This document shows, one piece after another, positions 33,448 through 51,153 of a stretch of 64,000 nt of DNA. A program made the position numbers and the translations under genes. This DNA comes from Geosiphon pyriformis. Taxonomy: Eukaryota; Glomeromycota; Glomeromycetes; Archaeosporales; Geosiphonaceae. Under the pieces are notes generated by a model that ran no database searches, was not told the DNA's origin, and saw only the letters and a list, made by a program, of their open reading frames with translations. The first letter of the stretch is position 1. Each line of letters begins with the position of its first letter. The DNA lies in NCBI GenBank assembly GCA_016748015.1, contig JAAOMT010000599.1:520589-584588 (forward strand), in the 5' to 3' direction.

Positions 33448-34345
33448 TGTTACAAGTAAATATTTGGGGTCTCAAAGCAAATAACAAACCCATAATTTGG
33501 TGCTCAATTGATGACATTAGTAATGTCTGAAGGTGTTTCAATCTGAAGGTTTTGATTAAAGTTCTTTGTATAATGAACAAAGATTTCCATGTTATTTTAT
33601 TCATAGCTTTTCGGAATTGCAATTCTGTCAATTTTTTTCTTAACATGATAGCTGGCAATTCTCTAGTAAGCAATTCGTAATTTTTATGCATTCTATCTAC
33701 TTGCAAAAGTCTTTTACCAGGCAATTCTTAACATCAATACTTAGTGCTTAATCCTCAATCAATTAGCATACACAACAAAAATAAAACAAAAATAAAAGAG
33801 ATAAAAAAAAATAAAGACAATAAGCCAAGGCAATATAAATTAGTATCTTATTAATAGCCATAATCAAGAGCTATTGTTTTCATGTGTTTTAAGTATCAAT
33901 TACTATCAACATTTAGAGTTAATAGCAAACAACTGGATTTAAGATGCTGAATATGTATATTTATTAATATTTTGGAATGATATGGTTTCTAACTGGAGAA
34001 TAGTAATTAAGAAATTTCTGTTTGAAGATTTCCCTTTTTTGCTTCTAATACTACTATTATATATATGTATTTTCTAATTTTACAGGATTGCTTTGAATCA
34101 TCTGTTCTTGCTAGCTATTGTTTTGTTTTCTTACATTATAACTAATTATCTTATGTTATAATATGTTATCTGATGTTATTATATATTATTCTATATTATT
34201 CTACATTATAAAACGTTATCCTATGTTATAACATGTTATCCAACATTATTGTATGTTATTCTGTGTCTCTTCACATTTCATCACGTTTTTTTTCAAATCA
34301 CATTTTTTCTTCTTTCTTTAATAGGCTTTCTTTCTTCAAGTAATA
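33448..34345 (-). repeat. 5' LTR of element B
   Basis: 898 bp from TGTTACAAG to GTAATA (expected GTAACA). It shares the R/U5-like middle with the A-type LTRs (ACAAACCCATAA, TTTTACCAGGCAAT) but has a different U3 half. TATATATA box near 34060; ATGTTAT array at about 34130-34265. Confidence 0.88.
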
Positions 34346-37072
34346 ATATAATAAATAAGATACTATAATCTGTAAAAGTTTAAAATTTAAATTTTGTTTA
34401 CTTTTAGATTTTTTAAATAACACAATTTATTATTCTTCTTTGTATAGTTTAAAACCTTTTAAACAAATACAAACTAAAAGCAAGTTGGTTTCTTGCACTG
34501 AATTTTTAAATATATATAATATTTTAAACTATTTATTTATTTATAAATTCCTTAACTTATAGGTTTTAAGCTGGTTTTTCTATTATTTTTTGTGCTATTC
34601 AGTCTATTTCAAAGTTATTTTATCAAACAACTTTTTGCTAGTGTGGTTTATATTTTCTGTAATTATATTTTGTCTTTAGCCAATTTTTTATATTTCATAT
34701 TTTACTTCTAAAATAAAATTCCAATATTATTAGTTTTAAATAAATCTATTTTTTTCAAGATGTTTTATTTACTTAAATAATTTAGTGTTGTTTTTGTTAA
34801 ACAGTTGTGTAATAAGAAGAGTGTTTTTAAGTAAAAAATTTTCAAATATTGGAAAAAATTAGACTTTTATGGTCTTGTTTTTGATTGGTTTAAATTTGCT
34901 ATTAAATTTTTAGATGTTTTGGCTTTCTGCTTTGTTATTTTGTTTTCTATTGTCAATTTTTAGTTTTTAGATATTTTTGTTTTATATGAATTTAATTTGA
35001 TTTGTAATTAATTGTTAAGCATTAATATAATCTGTTTTTTATTTATATTAATAATTTTTTAAACAATTTAAATATTGTTAATATAAAAATTAATGTCACA
35101 GTCTTTTTAAAGATATAAATTTGAATTTGGGTATTAAAGTTTTAAGATTGATTTTTTCTATTATAGTTAAATTATAAACTATTATATTTATTTTGCAATA
35201 TGTTTTTTTTTATATAATTAAGTTGTTTTTTGATAGTCAAGTAGCTTTGGATGTATATTGTTTAAAGTTGGCTTTGGTTTTTTTAAATTTTTATAATTAT
35301 TGTTGGATTAAGTATTAGCATATTGTAAATATTATTAAGAAAAAATTTAAGTATTAATTAATGTAAGATTAAAAACTATTTAAGTATTTTAAACAATAAA
35401 AAAGCCAATATTTTAGCTAGTGCTATCTTATTCTTAAATATAACATTTTTGGCCCACATATGAAAATATTTTGTTAAGACTAATAATAAAATTGTTTTAG
35501 GAAATACAAAGTATTTTATTTGTAAAGTTTTTTAAATAATCTATTGTATTCATTAAAAGATTAAATTTAAAACTTGTGTTTTAAAGAATAATTTATTTGA
35601 AGATATAAATTAGATCAGATTGTTGTTTGTGTGGTATTTTGATTCTTAAATATGAGTTAGATTTATAAACAAATTCACAGTTGAATTATGTTTTTATTTT
35701 ATAAAGACTTTATATTACAAACTATTTGTAATTGTTTATAAGTATTTGTATAATAAATATTATTGTAGTGTTTTATGTTTGTTTTTTTTGCAAATTAGAT
35801 GGTAAAGCTCACAAAAAACTGTTAAAAGTTTATGTAACCATCTAAAAAATGTTTTTTAATCTGTTTAAATTATTTTTATATGTTTTATAACTGCTTTTTT
35901 TATGCTTTTTTAATGTTACAATATACTTAATTTTGTGTAAGAAGTTTGTTTTTAAGAACTGGTTTTAGAAATCTTTTTTAATTTTTAAAAATGCTAAAAT
36001 TATTAGTTATAAAATTGTAAATTTTATATATAGTTTTGGGCTAACTTATAAAAATAATATCTAATTTATTTATACCAAACACTAGACTTTTATGAAAAAA
36101 GATGATCTAATTTTATGCAATAAAACTTTTTTTGTAAGTATTATCAATTTGTTATTTGTTTTGTTTAATTATATAATTAAATTACTTGGAATTGTTTAAG
36201 TTTTTGATGTTATTTTTGAAATGTATAAGTTGTGTTTATTTTTTTTAGATATTAAAAATATGGTTTTTATATGTATAAATGCATAATGTTGTCTTAACTG
36301 GCTTAAATAACTGGTTATATATAATCAAATATATAATTTATATCTAATTTAGATTACTTAGTTTGATGTATTATATTAAGCAATATTTAAATCTTACTCA
36401 TTAAACATAATAAAAAAAATTATTATTAATAATAATTATTGGATAAGTTAAAAATTTTTCAAAAATTTATTTTTGAAAAACCAATACACAAAATTTAATT
36501 AATATTAAAAACTATTTTTTGCTTTTTATAAAAATTTTAATTATTAAATTAATAGTTATAATACAGTTAATTAACAAAAATACACATAAAAACATTTTAA
36601 ACTTATTAAATATTAATATTTTTATAAATATATTTTATATATATAGATAATAGTCTAATTTCAAGTTGAAACTTTAAATTAAGTATACTTTTTATATTTT
36701 ATATATGCAATTAATTCTAAATTCCAACTATATTAACATATTTTATTATGCAAATTTTGTTTATAATAAATATATTCAGGTTTAAAAGCATTTTAGTTTT
36801 TGTTATCTATTTTTTGCTTATACTTTTTTAAATATATAGTACAAATTTTGAATCATTTTGAAATTGGGTCTTTTGGAATATTTATTTTAAGTATTAAAAA
36901 TAAATTATAAATAAATAATAATTGGATAATTAATGCTGGGTAACGATATAGATACATATAATTGTTTTAAACAAAAATATTTTTTCAATTTTTTAATGAT
37001 CTGTGACTCATGAAGAGCAAGTTTTCAATTGACGCGGAGGGGATTCTCGGTTTGGTAGTTGGATAAGTTGAC
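34346..37072. other. AT-rich intergenic region without recognisable genes
   Basis: About 2.7 kb of very AT-rich DNA with long T and A runs and no ORF resembling a protein in any frame. No LTR ends, coding remnants or tRNA-like structure were seen. The last 100 bases, before the ATP23 start, become less AT-rich and probably hold its promoter and 5' UTR. It could be a very old, decayed element; I cannot show that. Confidence 0.6.
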
Positions 37073-38030
37073 ATGTCCGTTAGTAAAGCACCAATTAGTC
37101 CTGATCCATACGAAGCAACGGATACTAAAAAATTTAAAAAATGGCGTCAGTCTCTGAAATACTTTACCGGTTTGGGACTCACGCCTGATGAAAAGGCGGA
37201 AATTGAAGCGGAGCGGGAAAAGGATTTGGAAAAAAGTCAGTGCATTCGCTGTGAAAAAGTTCGAGACACTTTAATGACAACAAGAAAGTACTTTATACCT
37301 TTTTTCTGAACTCCCTACTTGAGCGTTCTTAACAAAACAATTCATCCCTTGCATAATCCTTTCTATAAACTTCCTCTGAAACAGGTCCAATTGTGGTTTT
37401 CATGCTACAACGTTTAGAACAAGCTGGCTGTAAAATTGAAAGAAATCATTTTCGATGTTTGCCGTGTGATGCAACTCGTACCGGAGGTTTTTCCCCCGGG
37501 CACGGAATCCTGCTTTGTCAAAACAGGTTTTATGGGAAATCTCATCAACAAGATACAATGGTTCATGAAATGATTCATTTGTATGATCATTGTCGATTCA
37601 AAGTTGATTGGAATAATTGTTTGCATCACGCTTGTAGTGAAGTATGCTATTATTTTGCTAAAAATGAATTCACCATAGAGGATGTGTTCTTTAATTCACA
37701 AAAATATCGGTATCTGGTATTATACATTTAATGCTTTCACAAGGTTCGTGCTGCGAGTCTTAGCGGTGATTGCCGTTGGTTACGAGAAATACAGAGAGGA
37801 CATTTTACTAATTTCGGCAAGCAACATCAAGTAAAGATTTGCGATCAAGTACTTTTTTAACTTTTCAAAAGCTAATTATTTCAAATTAATAGAATTGTGT
37901 CAGACGACGTGCTGTTTTATCCGTTAGTCAAAACGCCTCATGCTCCGCTCCCGGCGTAGCAGCAAAAGCGGTCGGACAGGTTTTTGAGAGTTGCTTCAAA
38001 GATACGCGTCCCTTTGACGAAATCTATTAA
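37073..38030 (+). CDS. ATP23: Mitochondrial inner membrane metalloprotease Atp23
   Basis: Four exons: 37073 to about 37287, 37385-37641, 37744-37830, 37893-38030, about 231 residues. Atp23 is a zinc protease of the mitochondrial intermembrane space that matures the ATP synthase subunit Atp6 and helps its assembly in fungi. Exon 2 carries the zinc site HEMIHLYDH (HExxH) followed by the family's CR..VDW stretch. Across the exon 2/3 joint comes HHACSEVRAASLSGDC, then GHFTNFGKQHQ and the Cys motifs CVRRRA and FESCF of exon 4. The second, third and fourth exons join in phase at clean GT-AG introns of 102 and 62 bases. The first joint is off by one base with the obvious GT at 37288. A GA-AG intron starting at 37284 would give the family-like TTSPIVVFM. 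Confidence 0.92.
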
Positions 38031-38255
38031 TAATCGGAAATAAAGTGGATGCTTTCTCCTATAAAACCAACCTTAATGTTCCGAGAAATCTTTGCGGCTC
38101 GAGATGAATCACGCGAAGGTAGTGTAAAGCTCAAGTGCTTCAGTTTATCAATCCCGATGCGATTTTATTTAAATACAAACCAGATTTTTGGGCCTTTTTC
38201 GATTTTTACAAGTCTAATTGCCCCATTTACATTTCTAACGTGTTTTTAAAAGTTG

Positions 38256-44839
<6,584 letters not shown>

Positions 44840-45155
44840 TGAGATTTTGAACATGCGATTATCCGTGTCTTTTAAGCTATTATATCTAGAAAATCGGACC
44901 CTTTTTAAGATCTACGCTTGTGAGACAAATGTCTATTATGCATTGTGCAATAAAAAAGGAACCGAGCAACATGCATAATTTTAAATGTATAAAATTATAA
45001 AATAAAACTTGATGATGATCAATATATTTACAATCAAAGCCTTTTGTATTACCAGCTCGTGACAGAATAAATTGTGTAACTTCTATGATCTACGATAGAT
45101 AAAGTAAGCGCCAGGTTCCAAGAACAATAACCAACATGTTAAGATATTTTGAAAA
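44840..45155. promoter_or_regulatory. Intergenic region between divergent genes
   Basis: 316 bases between the predicted start of the ABCC gene (minus) and the glycosylase-like gene (plus). It is AT-rich with several TATA-like and AATAAA-like words. The two genes must share it as promoter DNA if the start sites are right. No specific factor site is recognised. Confidence 0.45.
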
Positions 45156-46208
45156 ATGGCCGCCCAAAGCCCCCAACAAAATAAAATTTCCCCATTTCTG
45201 TCATTTTTGACAATAGAATCAAAATTACAATATGAGTCGGCGTATGCGTTTGAAACGCACTTTACCTCTATTGCGAAATTACTCCTAAAAAGCACAAGAC
45301 TCAACGTGAAAAATGAAAAATATGCCTTGATTGAGATTGAGTTCTATCTTAAAGACCAAATCAATCAACACTCTGACCCTTTTACTCATGGACATCGAGA
45401 ACAATCAAGCTGTAACAATTTTTATTTCCATCGTATTGGTTCTACTGGATACAAAGGAGGTTCAAGAAAAGGTCTTGATATTACCTTTGGGGATTCTTCG
45501 AAACAAATTTATGGTGGAATATTGATAAGAGCAATTCAAAATATGGACACTCGGGAAATAATTGAAGGACCAAGTTTAATTGTTGATAAGATTTTGGAGT
45601 TATGTCAAGTTGATCAAAAATCAGGCATTCGTAAATTGGTTGAGGATGTTTGGAAAGGAAAAACTGGTGCTTTTAAGGAAATGGAGAACTCGAATGGATT
45701 AGTTTATTTGGAGGAAATAAAGACGCCGTTGGTTATAAATGAAACTAAAGTTCCTGAAGAAAGGCTCAAAAAGCGTATCAAGCTCGATGATCATGGTGAA
45801 ACCTCTTCTAATTTGGAGATCAAAGGATTTAATATAGAATCACATGAAATCTTTACATCACCTCGCGTCGGTCTAACTTTGTCTAATTCTTTGCCATCAG
45901 TTGAGTCGCGTCTCACTTTTTTGCTCAAACCTTACCGTTACTTTACTTGCCCACATATTTTAAAAAAGGGCAAGGTCCAGATCGGTATTGGTTTATATGA
46001 TCATTTTAAGGATATCCAAAAAGTAGCTCAAATTTCTGGAATCAAAGAATCTCTCATCAGCAAGTATGTTTCAGAGATCGACAATGGCTTCAAATTTGGG
46101 AAGATTGACGAGTTTGTTGGGCAAAAGGGAAAGGGGGTGAATCTGCTTGACTACTGTCGAATGGTTGGTGCTGTGCGACAGTGGTTAGCTCAAAATAATA
46201 AAGGATGA
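45156..46208 (+). CDS. Conserved protein resembling 3-methyladenine DNA glycosylase (AAG/MPG-like)
   Basis: Single exon, 350 residues. I do not recognise it by name. Several blocks occur in the order found in the AAG/MPG family: E-x-EFYL (60-65), DPFTHGHREQ (74-83), FYFHRIG (89-95), a Gly-rich GGSRKGLDITFG (101-112), GGILIRAI (120-127), EGPSLIVDKIL (137-147) and PRVGLTL (236-242). In AAG the comparable blocks bind flipped-out damaged bases. A low-complexity insert (about 185-230) separates the last block, and a C-terminal extension (255-345) has YRYFTCPHI and GIGLYDHF. The start at 45156 is the first ATG before conserved sequence. It is divergent from the ABCC gene. Role in base-excision repair is inference. 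Confidence 0.6.
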   Translation: MAAQSPQQNKISPFLSFLTIESKLQYESAYAFETHFTSIAKLLLKSTRLNVKNEKYALIEIEFYLKDQINQHSDPFTHGHREQSSCNNFYFHRIGSTGYKGGSRKGLDITFGDSSKQIYGGILIRAIQNMDTREIIEGPSLIVDKILELCQVDQKSGIRKLVEDVWKGKTGAFKEMENSNGLVYLEEIKTPLVINETKVPEERLKKRIKLDDHGETSSNLEIKGFNIESHEIFTSPRVGLTLSNSLPSVESRLTFLLKPYRYFTCPHILKKGKVQIGIGLYDHFKDIQKVAQISGIKESLISKYVSEIDNGFKFGKIDEFVGQKGKGVNLLDYCRMVGAVRQWLAQNNKG

Positions 46209-48042
46209 ATGATTAGAAGAAAATTAGGGTTTAAATAATCATAGGCGTAAAGTGAATATGAAATCACATGACTGCGTTGAAAATTTTTTTTCAACAATCA
46301 ACGCGTCTTTTGTTCTTTTGCATCAAAAATAGATTTAAAAGCTCTCGCTTACTCCACCCGACGAGCGGAGCTTAATGTGAATGTTGACAAAATTCCTTCT
46401 GCGGTTTGGGGTTCCTGCGACTAGGGGAAAGGTTTTCATAATTTACCCTTGACGAACTGCGCGTTCATCGTGGTCTGCTGGCTCCAATAGTTTGGAGTCC
46501 AAGACCTTTCATAACCAAGGAAGGATTTTTTCGTTACAACCTTTTGGTTGTGGCCTGCAGCTACAGCGTCAGCTCGTGCCACTTTTTATAAAGCAACGTC
46601 CATTCGTTTTGGTCTTATTTTATTTCCCCCTTTTGCAAATTGCTATTTTCGCAAGCAAAAATACGGATTCGAAACGTTCTAAGATAGAGGCGCAACAGTA
46701 GCTTTATATTCAAATACAAACAGAGGAGAAGGAGACGAGGCTGTCGGGTCAGATTTTTGACGCAAAGGGTTTAAAACGATCAACGTTGAGGATTAAAAGT
46801 CCGCCCGATTTCGATCTAAAAAAAGGTTGTCCAAATATTAAGGTGCAATAATTGTTTAATTTGACAAATATTTTGCCAGTTTTTTCTCTTTGACGTAGAT
46901 AAAAATCGCGAGCTTTGCAAACGAAGATAAAATAAATTATGGAAGATTTTACTGGAAATCCAATATCATTCAAGCGTATTTGAGATCAAAGCTATTCGAG
47001 ATAACGAAAAGGCTGCTCTGACTAAATAAGCTTTTAGCATCATTTCTGATTTTATATACTGATATTGTCTATTTATGCTGTTGTACCCCACTCGGGTGGA
47101 TTTATGGAGGAGAAAGCCCACCAGTTTCTTCCAACAAAAGAAATCGAGAGGCTTCTTTAAATGGCGGTCGGCATCATCTAAAGGGAATCTGACCTAAATG
47201 CTTTTATAAAGACGTTATTGCCGAGTGATCTCAGCCTTCAGAAGTTAGGGCAAGAAGCGCAATCGTTCTCAATCTCTGGGGTTTTGTAGCCTTTCCCAAA
47301 AAGGGGTCGATTCTTCAACGATATCTTCCATTAGAATAATTTTCACTAAAATCAACTTCATTTTGATTAAAATAAACATTAAAATTTGCAGATAGTTGAT
47401 TAGCTACCAACTTTTATAAAATTAATAAAAACATTTTAATTTTTAAAAATTCATCTTAGGTTGAAGATTCAATTAGTAACACAGAAATTAAATTGAATTG
47501 AAAATATTTTTTGCAATTAAAAAATTTTATTACAAACTTAAAATTGAAAAAATAATTCCAATAACAAATATTCTCAAAGATCAAAATATATCAAGTGATT
47601 GGGCTTCACTCGTTAAACTAATATATCAAAATAATAAAATTTGAAAAAAGTTTAAATATAAAATTACATAAAATATTGAATTGAGAATATGAATTTTGTT
47701 TTTAATTTAGCTATATTATTTTATACTAACAAAATAAATTTTAAATTTTAAACTTGAATATTACAAATTAAAATAATAAACTTTTATTAACAATTTTAAT
47801 CAAAAATTTAAAAGTTTTTACTTTAGTAAGATTATAAAAATTTAATAAAATTTACCAATTTTATTATTTTAAATTTTAAATTTAAAAGCTTTTTTTATTT
47901 TTAATTAAATTAAGTTTTATTATATAAATATATAAATTTATTAATTTTTTGTTTATATATTTTGCATATTATATTATAGTATTTTAATTTATTTAATAAA
48001 TAAGACTTAATTACTATTTTATATAATACAACAAATTAAAGC
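46209..48042. other. Intergenic region, no gene recognised
   Basis: 46209-47340 has a more balanced base composition than most of the window (words such as CACCCGACGAGCGGAGC and GGGGTCGATTC), but no frame gives a recognisable protein, and I could not fold a convincing tRNA. 47341-48042 is extremely AT-rich. The GC-richer part could hold an unknown non-coding gene or an old repeat. Nothing further is supported. Confidence 0.5.
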
Positions 48043-49909
48043 ATGAAATATAATCTGGCTGCTGCTTTAAGTAGTGCTATGTCTAAGAAAAAAACACCTA
48101 AAAGAGTCCTTTATGGTCTTGTTAAAAGTTTTTTCTTTCAAAAAAAAAAAGTTTCAGTTGGTAATATTAAGCATTTTGAAGACAAAAAAGATATTTTTTT
48201 AGTCAAACTTAGTCCTAATAGTGGTGTTTTTTTAGATATAAATAGTGTATTCAGTAATAGTAAAGATAATGATGTTTTATTTAGTGTTGGCAATAATTTT
48301 CTTCTCAGTTTAATAACAAACATCTTTAAAGCTAAAAAAATTAATACTGGTCTGGTTTGTGGCTTTTTTTTTGGCTTAATTAATTATAGTATAGATGAAG
48401 ATAATAGATCTTTTTTTCTTTTTCTTAACATATTTTTTGACAAAAAGTGGATTGACCCAAAGTTATTAAAACTTAAGTTGAAGTGTTCATTAAAAAATTT
48501 TTTGTTTTTAATATTAATCTTAGTACTATGGAAAAAAAATCTGTTATGGTAAAAACTCAAGCTGTTAGAAAATTATTCTCATCAATCAATGATTTTGAGA
48601 AGACTACTATCTTTTCAAAATTTGAAGAGATCATTCAATCTATCTTTACTTCAGAGAAAAACATGGAAATGACTATTTTATTGGTCAGGAAAAAGGGGAT
48701 TAACATAAACAGCAATCTTAAGAGACAAAAAATGAAATTAAATCAAACTGTAGTAATCAAAAAAATTCCCATAAACATGTCTAAAGATATAATTGTTGCT
48801 GCAGTATCTGAATTTAGGAAGATTAAATTAATTAAAATTCAATTGATTAGAATGTGACAGAAGATTATAATAGAGTTTGCCAAATTGGATCAAGCTAATC
48901 AGTTGGCCTCAAAATAATCATTTCTAATTAGAAAAGATTCTGTGCATGTAGTTAAAACTGTAGTAGATCATAAGATTTGGGTGTTTAAAGATCAGTTTAA
49001 AGTGCTTCTGTTTATTTTGTTAGTAAAAACAACAGCACATAATCTTGGAACTCTTTTAAAAAAGACTAGTAAGAAAACTTGTGTCCTAAATAAATCTATA
49101 GAAACTGGTGATAAAATTTGCTGTATTATAGTTGGCTTTAACTTTAATGAAAATTTGGAATATGTTTTTTGCATGGAGCCAATCTTCAATAAAATAAGAC
49201 TTTTTTAAACTAGAATAAATTCAGTTTATTGTAAAAAGTGTGGGTGTTTTGGATATTTAGTTTTTGAATATAATGTATTAGATATATTTGTGCTGCTATT
49301 ATCAAAGAAATTTTATAAAAAAGTTGTTTTTAAGAAAGTTTGCCTTTAGCTTACCAAGTTGTATAAGAAAAAAAGTGTTTTAATCTTTTGTTTTACTGCC
49401 TTTGATGGCAAATCTTGGGCCCAAGTAGTCTTATTTGTTGGTTTTTCTGGTAATATTCATTTTAATTCTGGTCTTGATGTTTCTTCTTTTGGTGTCTCAA
49501 GTTTAGGTGATACTCTTTCTCCCATTTCTGCTGATAATTTATTCTTGAATGCTCATTTGGTCTCTTTGGAACACTTCTTAAAATTTTTAATGAATCAAGT
49601 TTCTGGTATTGTGCCAAGCTTAACAATTTAGAATTGGTATCTCTGGTTTTCCTTTCTTCTTCCAATGTATTGACTATTCCAATGGCTGCCAATTTAGATT
49701 TGGGTTTGATTATGATTGTGGATGACCCTATGCTAGTGTCTTTGTCTTCTTTCTTCATTGTTTCTGATGTCTCAGTTCTAGGTTCAAGCAGTTCAAAAGT
49801 GCTGACTATTAAAATAGACTGTTTAGAGTTTAAGTTAGTGGCTTTCAAGATCTCTGTTGGTTTGGTTTTGATGAAGTTAGATCAGTTGTGTGCTAAAGTG
49901 GGTTCTTAG
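48043..49909 (+). pseudogene. LINE ORF1-like protein, broken
   Basis: Pieces in order: 48043-48552 (169 codons, MKYNLAAALSS start, later KKINTGLVCGFFFGLINY and KKWIDPKLLKL), 48483-48857 (RKLFSSINDFEKTT, TSEKNMEMTILLVRKKGINI), and an RRM-like beta-alpha-beta unit VVIKKIPINMSKDIIVAAV followed by IKLIKIQLIRM. 48942-49208 follows (ETGDKICCIIVGF). A CCHC remnant near 49221-49270 (YCKKCGCFGYL) has lost its His and last Cys. The C-terminal part (49359-49909) is Ser/Leu-rich with AQVV. It would bind element RNA. Confidence 0.65.
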
Positions 49910-49925
49910 GTGTCTTTTTCTTTTC

Positions 49926-51153
49926 AATGAGTGATTTGGTTTGGAAAATTGGTACATGTAATGTTCATGGCATCAATATACTAGCTAAGCAGAAAGATAT
50001 TATGTATTAGTACATAGACTCTGATAATATAATTTCAATAATCACAGAAACAAAATTGAGATTTAGTATTAAGTCATGGATTATAAACAAGTTTAATAAT
50101 GTGTAAATGTTTACATCTGGTTTAGATAAAAGTTTTCTTAATGCTAAAGTGGTGATTATCATAAATAATTTTCTGGTTCAACATGTTTTCAAAGTTGAAA
50201 AGGTGCTTATTCATATTATTTTAGTTTGGTTTCTTTTCAAGAACAAGCTTTTGATCACAATTTTAGGTTTGTATGCTGGTGCTTTTGCTAAAACTAGGTT
50301 TGATCAGGCAGTTGAGATTAATTTTTTTATTGTTAGGACAGTTAACACCAGTACTTTTATAGTCTTGAGTGGAGATTTTAATAAAAATAGTTCTAAAAAG
50401 AGTGCAAGTTTTCGATTTTGTTTAGATCTGAATTTGGTCAATTCATTTAAAGGCCATTATTTGGCCAAAACTTTCATGTGAAACAATTCAAGAGGAATTA
50501 AGAAGGTTATTGATTACATTTTTTTTAGTAAGTGTCTATTGTTAGCAATTACTAGTCATAAAATTGTTTCTGTTTCTGATTTCTTTGATACTGATCACAA
50601 AGCTGTCATGATATTGGTTGGTCTGGATAGACTTGAATTTTTATTTGAATAGTTTGTGCAAACAAGCTAATAGAAATTATTGAAAATTTAATATTGCTGA
50701 TATGAATGCTTCTAAATAGGTTTATTTCAAAAAGTGTGTTTCTGTCAAGTTTTTTTCTGTAGTTGGTAAGTTCTTATTTACAAGTGCTAGTGAAAATCTT
50801 AATACAATATGAAATTTGTTGAAAAAAATGATAATAGATTTGGCTAATAGTGTTTTTTCTAAACATTGGTTTCACAATATTAAATATTTTTTTAACAGAC
50901 AATCTTCTAAGTTTTTCAAACTGGAACTGCTGGTTGTTAAAGTGGTTAAGTTTCTTCAATCTGGTGATTTTTCTAGAACTGACTCACTTCTTAGTGTTTG
51001 GTTAATTGCTAATAAAATTAAGGCTCTTAAGATTTAAGACATATTAAATAATAACACTAGCAATATAAACATTTTTAATTACTTGTCTAGAATTAGAAAA
51101 AGTTATTATTGTTCTAAGATACTAAAACTGTTGAGTCTGCTGTTATTAGGTGT
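49926..51153 (+). pseudogene. LINE ORF2 endonuclease (EEP fold), truncated by F
   Basis: Begins near MSDLVWKIGTCNVHGI, matching the start of AP-type endonucleases. Then ITETKLRF (Mg-binding Glu in the E-T-K motif), ILGLYAGAFAKTRF, SGDFNKNSSK (GDFN motif) and SDFFDTDHKAVMI (Asp-His pair near the end). A connecting helical region follows (50816-51037) and ends where element F begins. The RT domain of this LINE is not in the window. The endonuclease would nick target DNA to prime reverse transcription. Confidence 0.75.

Larger units (their letters stand above)
4173..34345 (-). mobile_element. Ty3/gypsy element B, old host of three nested insertions
   Basis: The pieces of B lie at 4173-7121, 17242-22517 and 32651-34345, all on the minus strand. 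Read together they give 3' LTR remnant, ORF3, integrase, RT-RNase H, dUTPase, cysteine-rich module, protease, gag and 5' LTR. Element A separates integrase from RT. Element C separates two parts of gag, with a 4-bp duplication ATGG at 22514-22517 and 32651-32654. Element E removes the outer part of the 3' LTR. B is the most decayed member and must be the oldest here. Confidence 0.88.
48043..51153 (+). mobile_element. LINE-type non-LTR retrotransposon, 5' part, decayed
   Basis: Starts near a short ORF at 48043 and runs as ORF1 (RRM-like, then knuckle remnant) and an endonuclease-type ORF2 start. It is cut at 51153 by element F, so RT is missing here. The protein resembles LINE ORFs I remember from glomeromycotan fungi (recall, unverified). 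Stops replace expected Trp codons (about 48856 TGA, 48916 TAA). Confidence 0.78.

Noticed and set aside
45083-45304. 73-codon minus-strand ORF overlapping the start of the glycosylase-like gene
   Set aside because: It lies antisense to conserved coding sequence. Although hydrophobic, it does not join in phase to the ABCC model, whose N terminus is explained by exons at 44771-44839 and 44634-44683.
47080-47330. Possible tRNA or SINE near GGGGTCGATTC
   Set aside because: I could not form an acceptor stem, anticodon arm and T arm with correct spacing.
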